This document shows, piece by piece, positions 22,026-33,011 of a DNA stretch of 64,000 bases. A program made the position numbers and the translations under genes. Below the pieces are notes generated by a model. The model was given only the letters and a program-made list of their open reading frames with translations. It ran no database searches and was not told where the DNA came from. This DNA comes from Stictocephala bisonia (lineage: Eukaryota > Arthropoda > Insecta > Hemiptera > Membracidae), in NCBI GenBank assembly GCA_035578905.1, contig JAQJVL010000156.1:744001-808000 (forward strand), written 5' to 3'. Numbering within the stretch: position 1 is the stretch's first letter; each line of letters starts with the position of its first letter.

Positions 22026-22550
22026 TACTTTCCCCCATATGTGTTAGCATAGAGAAAGTATTGTGATCGTCCAACAAAATCTTTTTACAAGTTGGTCTAA
22101 AAATCCATTTTAGGTTCCCCTGAACTCAAAAAAGTGTTTTTTCGAAAAGGAAATTGGTGTCCCGTATGCGTGTCTCTGTGTGTATGCGCAGTTCAATGGA
22201 AACCAAACGGATAGAAATTTTTTATGACATTCGTGATGTAGATGTATTTAGCCAATATATCCAGACCGTTTTTTTTTCTTCAGTTTATGGGATTTTAGTT
22301 TGTTTTATTTGTATGGGCAAAAACCTTAAAAAATGGAAATTTCTCAAAAATGGCTCTAATGATTTTAATTAACTTGCAAGGAAAGATGTAAATTACAATT
22401 TAAAATATTTTAGTCAAAACTGCATTTCTCTAACTTGCATAGTTTTTAAGTTATAAGGAAAAAACATATTTGGGAATCAAACTGGTAATTTTCAAATTTT
22501 ATTTTTAGTGTTTAGTATAGGGAAATGTTTGTGCCAATTATTTGGAACCA
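22026..22550 (+). repeat. Family C dispersed repeat, copy 1
   Basis: Begins ACTTTCCCCCATATGTGTTA, then AGAGAAAGTATTGTGATCGT. The middle is a GTGTGTATGCGCA stretch and TATTTAGCCAATATATCCAG. It ends near TGCCAATTATTTGGAACC. The same order occurs at 60051-60600 (+) and reversed at 42052-42575. No inverted termini or long frame, so the element class is unknown. Confidence 0.85.
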
Positions 22551-22821
22551 TTTGTTATTTTAAAGATTGTACAAGTATAAGAAGGTATACTTACTTAAAT
22601 GTGTTCAAATTTAAAAAAATATTTCAAATGAAAATACAAGGAAATTGGAAAATGCAAACAACACCAAGCTTTTAATCTAGAACTTATTAAATGTTTACAT
22701 TCTTGGAATTTACCTATGAATAAACGTTTTTTACTGGCATATTACGCGAGTGGCATTTTTAACTTATGCTACAAACGTTGTTAAGAAACAACGGTACAAA
22801 CCCCTCAAGCAAATTTTAAGT

Positions 22822-22897
22822 AGACCTCCCGGGATTTTAACCCGAAACCTTCTGCATATGAAGCAGAAGTGCTGACCACCAGGCTAGCAAGAGGCCT
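22822..22897 (-). tRNA. tRNA-like gene or pseudogene, CAT anticodon loop
   Basis: On the - strand a 76-base cloverleaf can be drawn. The acceptor stem AGGCCTC pairs with GAGGTCT (one G-T). The D arm is GCT/AGC, and TCTGC-TTCATAT-GCAGA is the anticodon arm with loop bases CAT. The variable loop is AGGTT and the T arm is TCGGG-TTAAAAT-CCCGG. The T loop has A where C56 is nearly invariant (TTCAAAT expected), the D arm is over-long, and it is not followed by a T-run on the - strand. It resembles 17870-17937, so both may be SINE-related rather than working tRNA-Met genes. Confidence 0.45.
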
Positions 22898-22899
22898 AA

Positions 22900-24794
22900 C
22901 AGGATTAACATTAGAACTATATTTTTACTTGATTGAGAATATTTAAATGTTGTCTTATGTACAATGGATTCGTGCTGGCCGGAACCCATGCCAGAAATTA
23001 CCACAATTCTTATCACTTCACCTCACCCCCATTTTAATAATGTGGAAGTGCAGAGTTCCTATTAACAACCTTAATTTTATAAATAATTTTAAAATCTTGC
23101 CTGTAAGCAGTTGGATTACAACTCTACCCCAAAAATACCGGCTATTCTACTGTAAGGAACATTTAGATAATCATTAAACACGACAAATTCAGAGCATTTA
23201 GAAACAGTATACATGTGAAACTATTATATTCCAATGAACAGCCAAATAAAAAACAAAAAATAAAGCTAAATATTTAAATTCCAAAAACGATGTACTCACT
23301 CATCGTGAAATATTCGAAATTACTGAACAGATTTTGATTGAATTTTGAAGGAACTTAGTTTTTGTATCATCAATAAGAAAAGTTTTATGGAATGTTCTTT
23401 TATAAGAGGCAGAAACATCTCCTTAACTTTTCTTTTTTTCATCAGAATTTAGGCATTCCATCTTCATTGGCATTTAACAAAAAAAACATGTAACAAAAGC
23501 TTGGCTAATATGTTTATCATTGTGAAATATTTTAGATCGTTTCTACTAACTCTGGCATGATTGCACTACTTTTCATCCCTCTAAAGTAGACTTATTGGGT
23601 TTCTAGACTGTAACACTTTGTTATTTAGGAGGACGGCAGCAGGCTGAGCTTTTATATTGATGTGAAGGTTTAGAGAGAAACGCGGGGTAAGCAAGCGTAG
23701 AGAACCACCTCGCAGTGAAGCAATGTTTGTGGCTGGTATTTGGATGCACAGTTAATTCCCAAATATCTCTGCCACACGTCGACGTGAAGGTAACACCCCA
23801 AAGGTGTATCCTAGACACACTTCTTAACCCCCCTCCCTTCCCCCAACAGTAGACAAAGCACAAAGTGATGTCACTATGTCGCTCCTTCCCACCCGAGGGT
23901 GACAAATGTTATTGCGCCCTGTTTACTGTCATTATAACCAACACGCTGCTATTTACCGGCAATATTGTCAGTGAGGTGACGTCTGCTATTTTAAGGTTTG
24001 CTCGGCACCGCCTGAAGCTAGATCTTGTTCAAACATTGGCCTACTTGTCTCCATGCGAGGGATAGCGTATAATTTCTCAATCCCACAGCAAAAAAATCTT
24101 TTCATTTTTTCCAGGAAATTTGTGTCGAATTTTATTTATGGCCATTTTCAATAGGGAATAATCCGTATAGAGAGATAAAAATGTCGTTTTATGTTACTCC
24201 AATAGTCAATTATATTAATACATTTTTATTCTTTATGCTTCTGGTTCGATCACAGCCAGAACCAATAAAAAAAACTGACAGTTATTAAACGCTCTGTTAT
24301 TAATTTAATAGCTGCTTAAATCCATGTCACGTAGGACAATTTTAAAACCCAAAACAGGTGATCGCTCTAATAAATTGGTGAGTGTAAATCAACCCTAACT
24401 CCCTCCAGTTGGATGGAACTCAACTCGTTGGTTGCAACTAAACATACATAATTAATCTAGCAAAGTTGTGATTGAGTAGCAAATATTTTGAGAAATTTGC
24501 ACTTTGCGCCAGCCTCGAGTTCATTGTATGAAAATAGTTCGCTCAATTTTGTCTGTGAATATTTTTGTACGCTGATTTCCTTTAACTGGACTATTTGTTA
24601 GTTTTCGTTTGTAAAAAAATTCAAATTAGTGGTTTAGAAAGTATTTGGTCAGTGGATTTATTTTATAGCATCCAAACATGATAGTTTCAGAAAGGCTATA
24701 CGGTAAATTGAACTGTTATTGGGTACTACAGGGCTTTCTGAGCTCTCGATTTTCTAGCATGGCCTGACCGTTTGGAAAACGTTATTTGGAATAT
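22900..24794. other. Intergenic DNA with a GC-richer patch
   Basis: 23580-24065 is GC-richer, with CACACGTCGACGTGAAGG and open frames on both strands (94 and 66 residues) that have no recognised motif. It may be a regulatory patch or an old repeat. A B-box-like GGTTCGATCAC lies at about 24242. The remainder is AT-rich with no recognised feature. Confidence 0.35.
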
Positions 24795-26195
24795 TATTAA
24801 TTTTTATTACTTGACCTGAACTGACATAACCTTTAAGTTATTAGGGGTTCTTAGAATGTAGGCTATAATAGAGATAATTATTATTACTTGATCAAAATTG
24901 GACATAACCTATAAATTATTAATGGTTCTTAGAATGTATAATAGAGATAATTATAAACTTGATCAAAATTGGACATAACCTATAATTTATTAATGGTTCT
25001 TAGAATGTATAATAGAGATAATTATTATAACTTGATCAAAATTGGACATAACCTATAAGTTATTAATGGTTCTTAGAATGTATAATGGAGATAATTATTA
25101 TAACTTGATCAAAATTGGACATAACCTATAATTTATTAATGGTTCTTAGAATGTATAATAGAGATAATTATTATAACTTGATCAAAATTGGACATAACCT
25201 ATAATTTATTAATGGTTCTTAGAATGTATAATGGAGATAATTATTATAACTTGATCAAAATTGGACATAACCTATAATTTATTAATGGTTCTTAGAATGT
25301 ATAATGGATATAATTATTATAACTTGATCAAAATTGGACATAACCTATAAGTTATTAATGGTTCTTCGAATGTATATTAGAGATAATTATTATTTCTTGA
25401 TCAAAATTGGACATAACCTATAATTTATTAATGGTTCTTAGAATGTATAATAGAGATAATTATTATAACTTGATCAAAATTGGACATAACCTATAATTTA
25501 TTAATGGTTCTTAGAATGTATAATGGAGATAATTATTATAACTTGATCAAAATTGGACATAACCTATAATTTATTAATGGTTCTTAGAATGTATAATAGA
25601 GATAATTATTATAACTTGATCAAAATTGGACATAACCTATAATTTATTAATGGTTCTTCGAATGTATAATGGAGATAATTATTATAACTTGATCAAAATT
25701 GGACATAACCTATAATTTATTAATGGTTCTTAGAATGTATAATGGAGATAATTATTATAACTTGATCAAAATTGGACATAACCTATAATTTATTAATGGT
25801 TCTTAGAATGTATAATGGAGATAATTATTATAACTTGATCAAAATTGGACATAACCTATAATTTATTAATGGTTCTTCGAATGTATAATGGAGATAATTA
25901 TTATAACTTGATCAAAATTGGACATAACCTATAATTTATTAATGGTTCTTAGAATGTACAATAGAGATAATTATTATTACTTGATCAAAATTGGACATAA
26001 CTTCTAATTTATTAATGGTTCTTAGAATGTATAATGGAGATAATTATTATTACTTGATCAAAATTGGACATAACCTATAATTTATTAATGGTTTTTAGAA
26101 TGTATAATAGAGATAATTATTATACTTGATTCAAATTGGACATAACCTATAAGTTATTAATGGTTCTTAGAATTTATATTAGAGATAATTATATT
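24795..26195. repeat. 73-bp satellite array, about 19 copies
   Basis: The unit contains ACTTGATCAAAATTGGACAT, AACCTATAATTTATTAATGG and TTCTTAGAATGTATAATGGA, and repeats every 73 bases; for example ACTTG falls at 25687 and 25760. Copies are highly similar in the middle and more diverged at both ends, the usual pattern for unequal exchange. An isolated monomer relative lies at 29018-29057. Confidence 0.96.
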
Positions 26196-27459
26196 AGAGA
26201 GGAAATATAAAGAATTTATTTACCTTAATATTTTTCCATTTGACAATTTATTACTTTGTTGTATTTTAAATACGATGCCACCCGTCCATAACAACACTAC
26301 TTGATTTTCAAAGTCATCAATATTGTCCAAAACAATGTTCATGGCGTGAAACTAAACCAATAGGACAATCACAAAGTTCTATCGGCCAAAGAACATGTGA
26401 CACAACCTACCGATATGTCCGTTGGTTTGTGTTCACCACTTCATAGATTTGTATGTAACGAGGGGATAAGGGGTTTCTTAGGTAAAAAACAGTTGTTTTT
26501 TATATATACATTTCCTTATATCTCGATAAATAATTGTTATAGATGATCAAAATAGTTTTCAGATTCGTATTCACTGCAAAAACTCATCAAACTAAAAAAA
26601 GATTAATAACTTAGTATTTAAAATAACGGAAATATGTCTAAAAAGCTAAAAGTTGCGACATTGTTTTTTGAAATTTTCTGTAAAATACGCGATTTCCATA
26701 GAATAAAAAGTATATAAACAGTTCTTGAACCATTATAGGCAGTTTTCAGATTTTGTTAGGTGGCAAGAAATTGTTTATTTATGTATTATGAATGTAATAT
26801 ATGTTATAAATAATAAAAAATAGTGTTAACTGCATGTTGGAAAGGTTAGGTTATGTTAGGTAACCTTAGATTTCGTCAAGTTAATTGATATGTTGTAAGG
26901 TAAGACATATGTACTCAGCCGAGCAGCGGATCTACGTCCTTGCTTATTGTACGTTTCCAAGTCCAGTTATAACCTTAAACACAAAACAATTTTCTAACTG
27001 TTAACTATATAAAATCACTCACAGTTCACAAGAGAGTGAATATCAGTGGCCTACGCTTGCTGTCTAATATAAGAATAATACTAATTGGTTTTTCAACACA
27101 AATATTTTGTCGGCCCGAAAAATACACTTTTAACTTACCTAACCAAACATAACCTAACATATCCTAGGTCCTGAATATACAAAGAATATGTACGGACGCA
27201 CTTCACTTATTAATTAAATCAACATTTATTCACTCTCATCCACAATTTTACACTTGTTTATATAGCAAATAATAAAACAATAGTAATACAAATTTCACTC
27301 ACACTGTATATCGAGCTATGAGAACTAAAGTATAAAAAATCAGTTATTAAAAAGGGAACTAGAACATATGACCAACAATATTACTGAGTTAAAAGTACTT
27401 GAAGTGTACATGTTTAGACGTCTACTTAAATTTTATTTTTATATGTTTTTGCTTTGTTT
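26196..27459. other. Intergenic AT-rich DNA
   Basis: Holds GGTTAGGTTATGTTAGGTAA at about 26846 and CCTAACCAAACATAACCTAA near 27138. These short words are common in insect genomes. No gene or element recognised. Confidence 0.4.
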
Positions 27460-27548
27460 GGATATGAATATTCTTAAAATTCGACATCCAAAGCTGCTCT
27501 TCCCATCAATCAGCTGTGGGTGTCTAGTATTCAAGAATATTCATATCC
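27460..27548. other. 89-nt imperfect hairpin, miRNA-precursor-like or mini-foldback
   Basis: GGATATGAATATTCTT at 27460 pairs perfectly with AAGAATATTCATATCC at the other end. Inside, GACATCC pairs with GGGTGTC and AGCTG with CAGCT, leaving a loop of roughly 14 bases. The whole folds into one long rod on either strand. Size suits a microRNA precursor, but the 16-bp perfect base is also what a small MITE gives. There is no evidence of expression. Confidence 0.55.
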
Positions 27549-29017
27549 CCCATAAAAAGGGTATGTTGACATTTACTTCATAAGGCTATTAAAAACCCAA
27601 GTCTATTTAAACACGCTACTAAATGTTGACGAGAACCTAAAATAATATTTGCTTGTTGAACTTAGTCAAATGTTATTTAGAGTTTATTAATTATTATATT
27701 TGTTAAATATATTGACTTTAATTTGAATTGTATTAAAGATATTTTACGCTTTGACACAGGTAAATACTTTAAAACTGAAAATTTTCGATTTTTAGTTATT
27801 AAATCTTTCACTACTACTGCCATCTTTGTTCAATTTACCAAAGCATTTGATTGTAGTTTTTATTATTCATTGATCAGCTGAATCAATAAATAACAGAAAA
27901 ATATAGTTAACATTTATTTAAGCTAGATATATATATATCTGAAACTAAAATAATTACGGACTTTTGTAAAACATGTGTTAATAAGTGCGTTTTATAATAA
28001 AATTTACGACAAAATAAAAAAGGCCATATTTTTTGAACAGAAGTTTTATCATTTTATATGTACTTCACTCACGTAGGCCTATACAGATTCCAATCCAACT
28101 CACCTCCACATGAGCTAGAAACTTTAAAACAACCAACTGGAAAAGAAGTTATTTTTATTTAAGTGCAAGCTGGTTTTTCTTCCATAAGTTTTCTTTTGTA
28201 CAGTTTCTTTACTATTTTATGTCAATTTGTGTTGTTTATGTATTTTTTCTTCTTTTTGTAAGTAATTACTGATTAATTTAAGGGCTATTTCTTCGTTTAA
28301 GAGTTTAAATGTGTTTCTTTGTTTTTGTTCAAACGTAAACATAACCTAAATACCAAATTGGTACATGTGAAATGGCATCACCCACCAATAAACAAATAAA
28401 ACTTCTGTTGTAAAATCGAACAATACTGATTCTAAAACTAAAATGTCCGGCTTTGTCACCCTGAACATGAGAAAACGGACAGATTCTTCAATTATTCAAC
28501 CTAAAAAGTATGTTCTTGATGCTGATCAACTTTGTAAACATAATAAGTTTGAACTCCTGCCAGATCATAATTACGCTTCAGCAAACCTCATACTATATTT
28601 TACTGATATGGTCCATATCTTTTTTTTCTTGATAAACCCTTCAAGCCAGAAAAACTTTCATCTGATGTAAACAATCATACGGTCTAAATTAAAATACCAC
28701 ACATTCCGAACATAACCTAACCACACATTCCGAGCGAGCCAAGGTAAAAAAAAACTTGAAGTTATACTTCAAAATGTTCCTTTTTCACTGTCTGATAAAA
28801 AAAAACTCTTCCCTCTCGGATATCCTGTTTTAAGCGTAGATCGGCTGCTAAATAAAGACAAATGCCTGCCCGTTTGTTTGCTGTCACCTTGGAAAAGGAC
28901 GAAAAAGCAAACGATATATTTGTAATGGATACAGTTTGCTGTAATGTTACAATACACACTTTCTACTAAAGCGGATTTCTATGCAAGGTGAGCGTTTTAT
29001 TAGACTATTGTTAATTT
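27549..29017. other. Intergenic AT-rich DNA
   Basis: Short frames at 28443-28670 and 28762-28959 have no recognised motif. No repeat shared with the rest of the window. Nothing else seen. Confidence 0.4.
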
Positions 29018-29057
29018 TAATTTACTTGATTAAAATTGACACAACCTATAAGATAGT
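29018..29057 (+). repeat. Orphan monomer related to the 73-bp satellite
   Basis: ACTTGATTAAAATTGACACA followed by ACCTATAAG matches the satellite core with a few changes, about 2.8 kb outside the array. Confidence 0.6.
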
Positions 29058-29499
29058 AGAAGCTGTTATCAAAATCAGTCTCTTGAGACAGGAAAAATAC
29101 AACAAAAAAATGTTTAACTTGTACATTAGAACTTGTGGCTGTATGAAGTTTAACTGATCACCAATTTATCTGATTTTAAATCATCTATAATAGAAAACCA
29201 TTCAAAGTTCAAATTTAATTTTTTATAACTACGTGTTTTACACATAACTGAAGGGGGATTAACATGTTTTTATTTTAAACAAATTTAAAAATATTTATAA
29301 TTTTAAAGGTTAAAAAAGGTATTTTTTAATAAATACAAAAATTTATTTAAAATTGTATTTTTCTTGTCTTAAAGGAAGATACATTAACTAATTTTGACTA
29401 TAAAATTGGGAAATAATCAACTCACCAAAAACCGATTACACTAACTTACAATTACATGTTTAAATAAATTTTACATCTTAGAACTTAGGCTTAAGCGGC

Positions 29500-29630
29500 C
29501 GGTGTCATAACTAGAATCTACAGTTTCCGGTGACAACCGCGTCAAGGTACTATCTACAATATTTACAAGATGACCAGACGTTTCGCCCATACTGTGATGT
29601 GGCATCCTCAGTGGTTTCTCTGATTTTACA
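29500..29630. repeat. Fragment related to the foldback element class at 10907-11282
   Basis: ACAATATTTACAAGATGACCAGACGTTTCGCCC and the following CATCCTCAGTGG parallel the CAATATCAAGATCCGACGTTTCG and CGTCTTCAGTG words in the nested element. The copy is short and lacks its inverted partner. Confidence 0.45.
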
Positions 29631-30084
29631 TGTTTTACAAGTGAAATTTTACATGTTTAAATAAAATGTTTCAATGTTTTAGTTACCGTGATTATTTATT
29701 AGAGTTACTTTATTTAATTGACACCATCAGCTGTTGAATAAAAGCAAATAAAAGAACACTTTTGAAGTAGGATAAGTGGTGCTTATTGAAATGTAATATT
29801 TTAAATAAACTAAACCCGCACTGTTAACAATGCAAAGCGCGGGTAAACTAGTCTTAAATAAAGTAGCTTACATGATATGATTGGCAGCTAATAAGCACAA
29901 AAATAAGCGCATCACAGTAGCACTGAAATGTATTTTCACTGGTGAATTATAGGTAGGTCGTGAGTTGCTTAAAATGCCCTGTCCCAGTTCAAAATTTTAG
30001 GAACTAAATATACAAAAACACTCTTGTATATAAATGCAATGTTTTAAACAATATTAAGTGAATTCATTCACTGCTTTTCGAGTT

Positions 30085-30300
30085 TTGTGTACACATACAT
30101 ACATAAGCTGGATTTATTATATAGATAACTAGGGAACACCCCTGCACGCTTCACATGCCAACCTCGACTCTCACTGCGCTCGGGGTTGGCATGTGAAGCG
30201 TCACCTTCTGCGGCATGTGACTTTGACTGAATAGTAGATTATCTGTAAAACTTAAAATCACAATATTAAATTTATTTACAGTATCTCACTCACAGTACCT
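30085..30300. repeat. Element remnants with a 54-bp hairpin
   Basis: CGCTTCACATGCCAACC at 30147 pairs perfectly with GGTTGGCATGTGAAGCG ending at 30200. Downstream, TAGTAGATTATCTGTAAAAC is the reverse of sequence inside the 16358-17209 element. Just upstream, GTACACATACATACATAAGC and TTATTATATAGATA look like the 3' tail of the RTE-like repeats at 31744 and 57540. Confidence 0.65.
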
Positions 30301-30610
30301 GCGTTACTACCTATTTATTAGTATATGGTATTACTTAGACTATTTCAAATGTATTTATTTCATTTGTTTTTGTTTAGCAGCTGAAGATTAAACACTTAAT
30401 GCTTCAATAGGGTAATGTCAAATATACAAAATAAAAATGTTTATTTATTTACTAAACATCTGTTATTAATTTACTAAAATCAACCCAATGTTATTCTTAT
30501 GGGAAAAAGGAAACTTTAAGGGGCTGTTTGTCCCCTTAGGAATGGAATTTCGAAAAAATCTTTCTTAGCGACTTTTAAATATAGATAAAAGCATAAACAT
30601 ACTAACAAAT

Positions 30611-31047
30611 ATGGTGGCGCAGTGCTGTAACCCAGCTACTTGAGGACAAAGTGTTTGGGAGATTGTAGGCGATAGGTTGGATGCTCGGTCCTCATAATAC
30701 CGACATGGCGTCCGCTTGATGGTTGCTATCGGCGTGGACACTACTAGAGAAGTCTGGGGTGTCCATGTTAGGTGGTAGTCATTGTGCGGATGTTGTGTGG
30801 GGGAGATAACTGAGTATTAGGCTTGTCAATTAGCTGAAAGTCAGACCAGCACTACGTGGTTCGGATTCCACGTAAAGCTGTAGGTCCCTTAGTTGCCCTG
30901 GCTGTTGGGCTATTAATAAATTGCCCTTTCTGAGGAACAGTGAACTCAGTTAGTAACTCATCCACACTCATCCTACACTCATACAATCATTTATATTCGC
31001 CTTAAAATACCAACAACGTTGTGTCGGCGTCTCATATGTAAGAATGT
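30611..31047 (+). repeat. SINE-A copy, best preserved
   Basis: Begins GGTGGCGCAGTGCTGTAACCC. It contains GACACTACTAGAGAAGTCTG and GGCTTGTCAATTAGCTGA, then a T-arm-like hairpin CGTGG-TTCGGATT-CCACG with a B box. The 3' domain (TTGCCCTTTCTGAGGAACAG... to GTGTCGGCGTCTCATATGTAAG) resembles the tail of SINE-B. No long frame is present. Confidence 0.85.
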
Positions 31048-31089
31048 AAACATCTTTATTCAATAAACAAATCCATCTATCGTTACCCA

Positions 31090-31600
31090 AACAACCTACA
31101 ATTTTGCATAATGTGATTACATCGTCAATGGCCACGTCGAGGGACAATGGCGTATGAACCGATCAAATCAAATTAGTATTTACCTGAGTTTTGTTATTAT
31201 TCGCAAACCATTCACGCGAATGCAAATTTTGCCGGAAATTAATCGCATTCAGAAAATAAATCCTGCCATATAATTATTGACGATTGTGAAGGGACAAAGT
31301 GTATAATTGGATCCTAGATTAATTCGCGTCGTTGGTGTTTGTTTTTGCAAAAAACAATTATTTCCATCGCCCGACTCCCAATAAAGCATTGCCGAACGAA
31401 ACTGACCTCTTGTACATTCGTTTATTAAAATTTTGCGAGTTTTTTTGTGATGCAAAGAAAACAAAGGGATGGCGGACCGTGATTAGTTGTGTGGTGCCCC
31501 TGTGGAACCCAGATGTCATCACAGTCACCGAATGTCCCAATTGTTTTGTTATTTCGTCAGACTGAACCCGCACATGTCACTGGAAATAATGGTTTTAATT
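31090..31600. promoter_or_regulatory. Candidate intergenic enhancer island
   Basis: A repeat-free, GC-richer stretch packed with homeodomain-type words: ATGCAAAT (POU octamer, 31220-31227), ATAATTATTG near 31270, GATTAATTCGCG near 31317 and GTGATTAGTTG near 31480. Frames of 71-77 residues are open on both strands but match nothing I know. It lies about 18 kb downstream of gsc. Regulatory function is inference; conservation would be needed. Confidence 0.3.
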
Positions 31601-31743
31601 AATCAGCTGATACATTGTTTTCTCACAGGAAAAATTAATATTTTAGTTTTTATGCCCCTCTTGTTAATTCCATGAATAGGGTTTAAACAAACACTCCAAA
31701 GAAACAACTACAGTTTTTGAAAAATTAGCCATTTCATTACAAT

Positions 31744-32090
31744 ACTAGCTGTTTACTCACGCCTTGCTAAGGGATTAACATAATACAGTAATAGTTTAGT
31801 TTATTATCAAAGTTAAATTTCAATAAACATCACACCTATTTCAAAAATGTTCATTATTTGTTTTTATCCAACAGCTGATAGTGTCGAATAAATAAAGTAA
31901 CTCAATTACATTATTATTGAAACTTTAAAGGCCACTGGCGTTTAGCCCTTGAGTTTGAAGTGAATACAACCATGCCATAAACCTTCCCGGGGGTGAACTC
32001 TACAACTTCCCAAAGTTTCATGGCGATCCGACGAGTGGTTTAGTAATTCTTAAAGGACAAATACACATACATTCGTTTATATACAAGGTG
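31744..32090 (+). repeat. RTE/SINE-type dispersed repeat, short copy
   Basis: Starts ACTAGCTGTTTACTCACGCC, similar to the start of the repeat at 57540. It ends with CAAAGTTTCATGGCGATCCG then ACGAGTGGTTTAG and ACAAATACACATACATTCG. Such GTTTCATGGCGATCGG plus ACAAACATACA endings are typical of widespread insect LINE/SINE 3' ends. Confidence 0.6.
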
Positions 32091-32099
32091 AAAAAAAAA

Positions 32100-33008
32100 A
32101 ACATGGAAACGCTTTCACAACCTCTGTATGACTTCACTTGTAAAAATGAAATCTTGTAAATGATCATGGTTACAAAGAACATACTTTTGACAGCATTAGT
32201 GACATTTCATATTTTCAGGGAGACGGCCCACGAGGAGTTGAACGAAAATCTTTGTATAAGCCTAAGTCGAGTTTGGTATCAAATAAAAGTTCTATTCAAA
32301 GAAATTAATTACCACAAACCGAATTTCAAAAGGTTTATCCTTTCCATAATAGCGATCATTTAAATTTCAAAGTAACTAATTTAAACAATATCATTTCTCC
32401 GCCATTGAACGGTTTCAAGTTCAAATTATTCTGATACAAAATTATACTTTATTGAACACAATTATTGGAAAATTTTTAATTATTAAATTATCTGTTGACA
32501 AAATTACGTTGCTGTGAATTCCTTTCCATATTTTTTCTACCCTGTATATTATTTAACAGTTGTTTGGTTTTTAATAGAATGTAAACAACGAAGGTTATAA
32601 AACATTACATAGAGAAATAACATGAGCACTGTTTTTCGTTGTGCTTCATTTCTCCACATCCTCCCCACACTAGCCGATCTTGAGAGGGAAGATCAGCTGA
32701 ATAGGTTGACAAAACTTAGTTCCATTGGTGGTCGGGGGTATGAGGGTTCTCACCCTGCAGTTCCTGTGTATTATTCATTTTTACTTACAATTAATTATCG
32801 TTGCCTTCTGCCACAGATGTCGAGGTTACAAGTCTTGTTGTATTATCACGATGTCACTACAGAGAAGAAAGGAACTGAGGTCGCATCTAACAGTGCGCTA
32901 TATATGTTCGAGTTAGTGTGTCGAATAATTAGTTCTCCAGTATGTCACGTGATGGCAGGACCAGAACTTATTATCCATCCCAGCCTTATTTCATCAAATC
33001 CTTAAGGA
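32100..33008. other. Intergenic DNA with an unassigned 127-codon frame
   Basis: The frame at 32622-33005 on the + strand is the longest outside repeats. It shows no domain, membrane segment or clear splice context, overlaps a second open frame, and ends at the border of the Harbinger-like element. I do not call it a gene. Confidence 0.35.
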
Positions 33009-33011
33009 TAA

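Noticed and set aside
32622..33005. 127-codon + strand frame as a gene
   Set aside because: No domain, no transcript signal, overlapped by another frame, and close to a transposon border.
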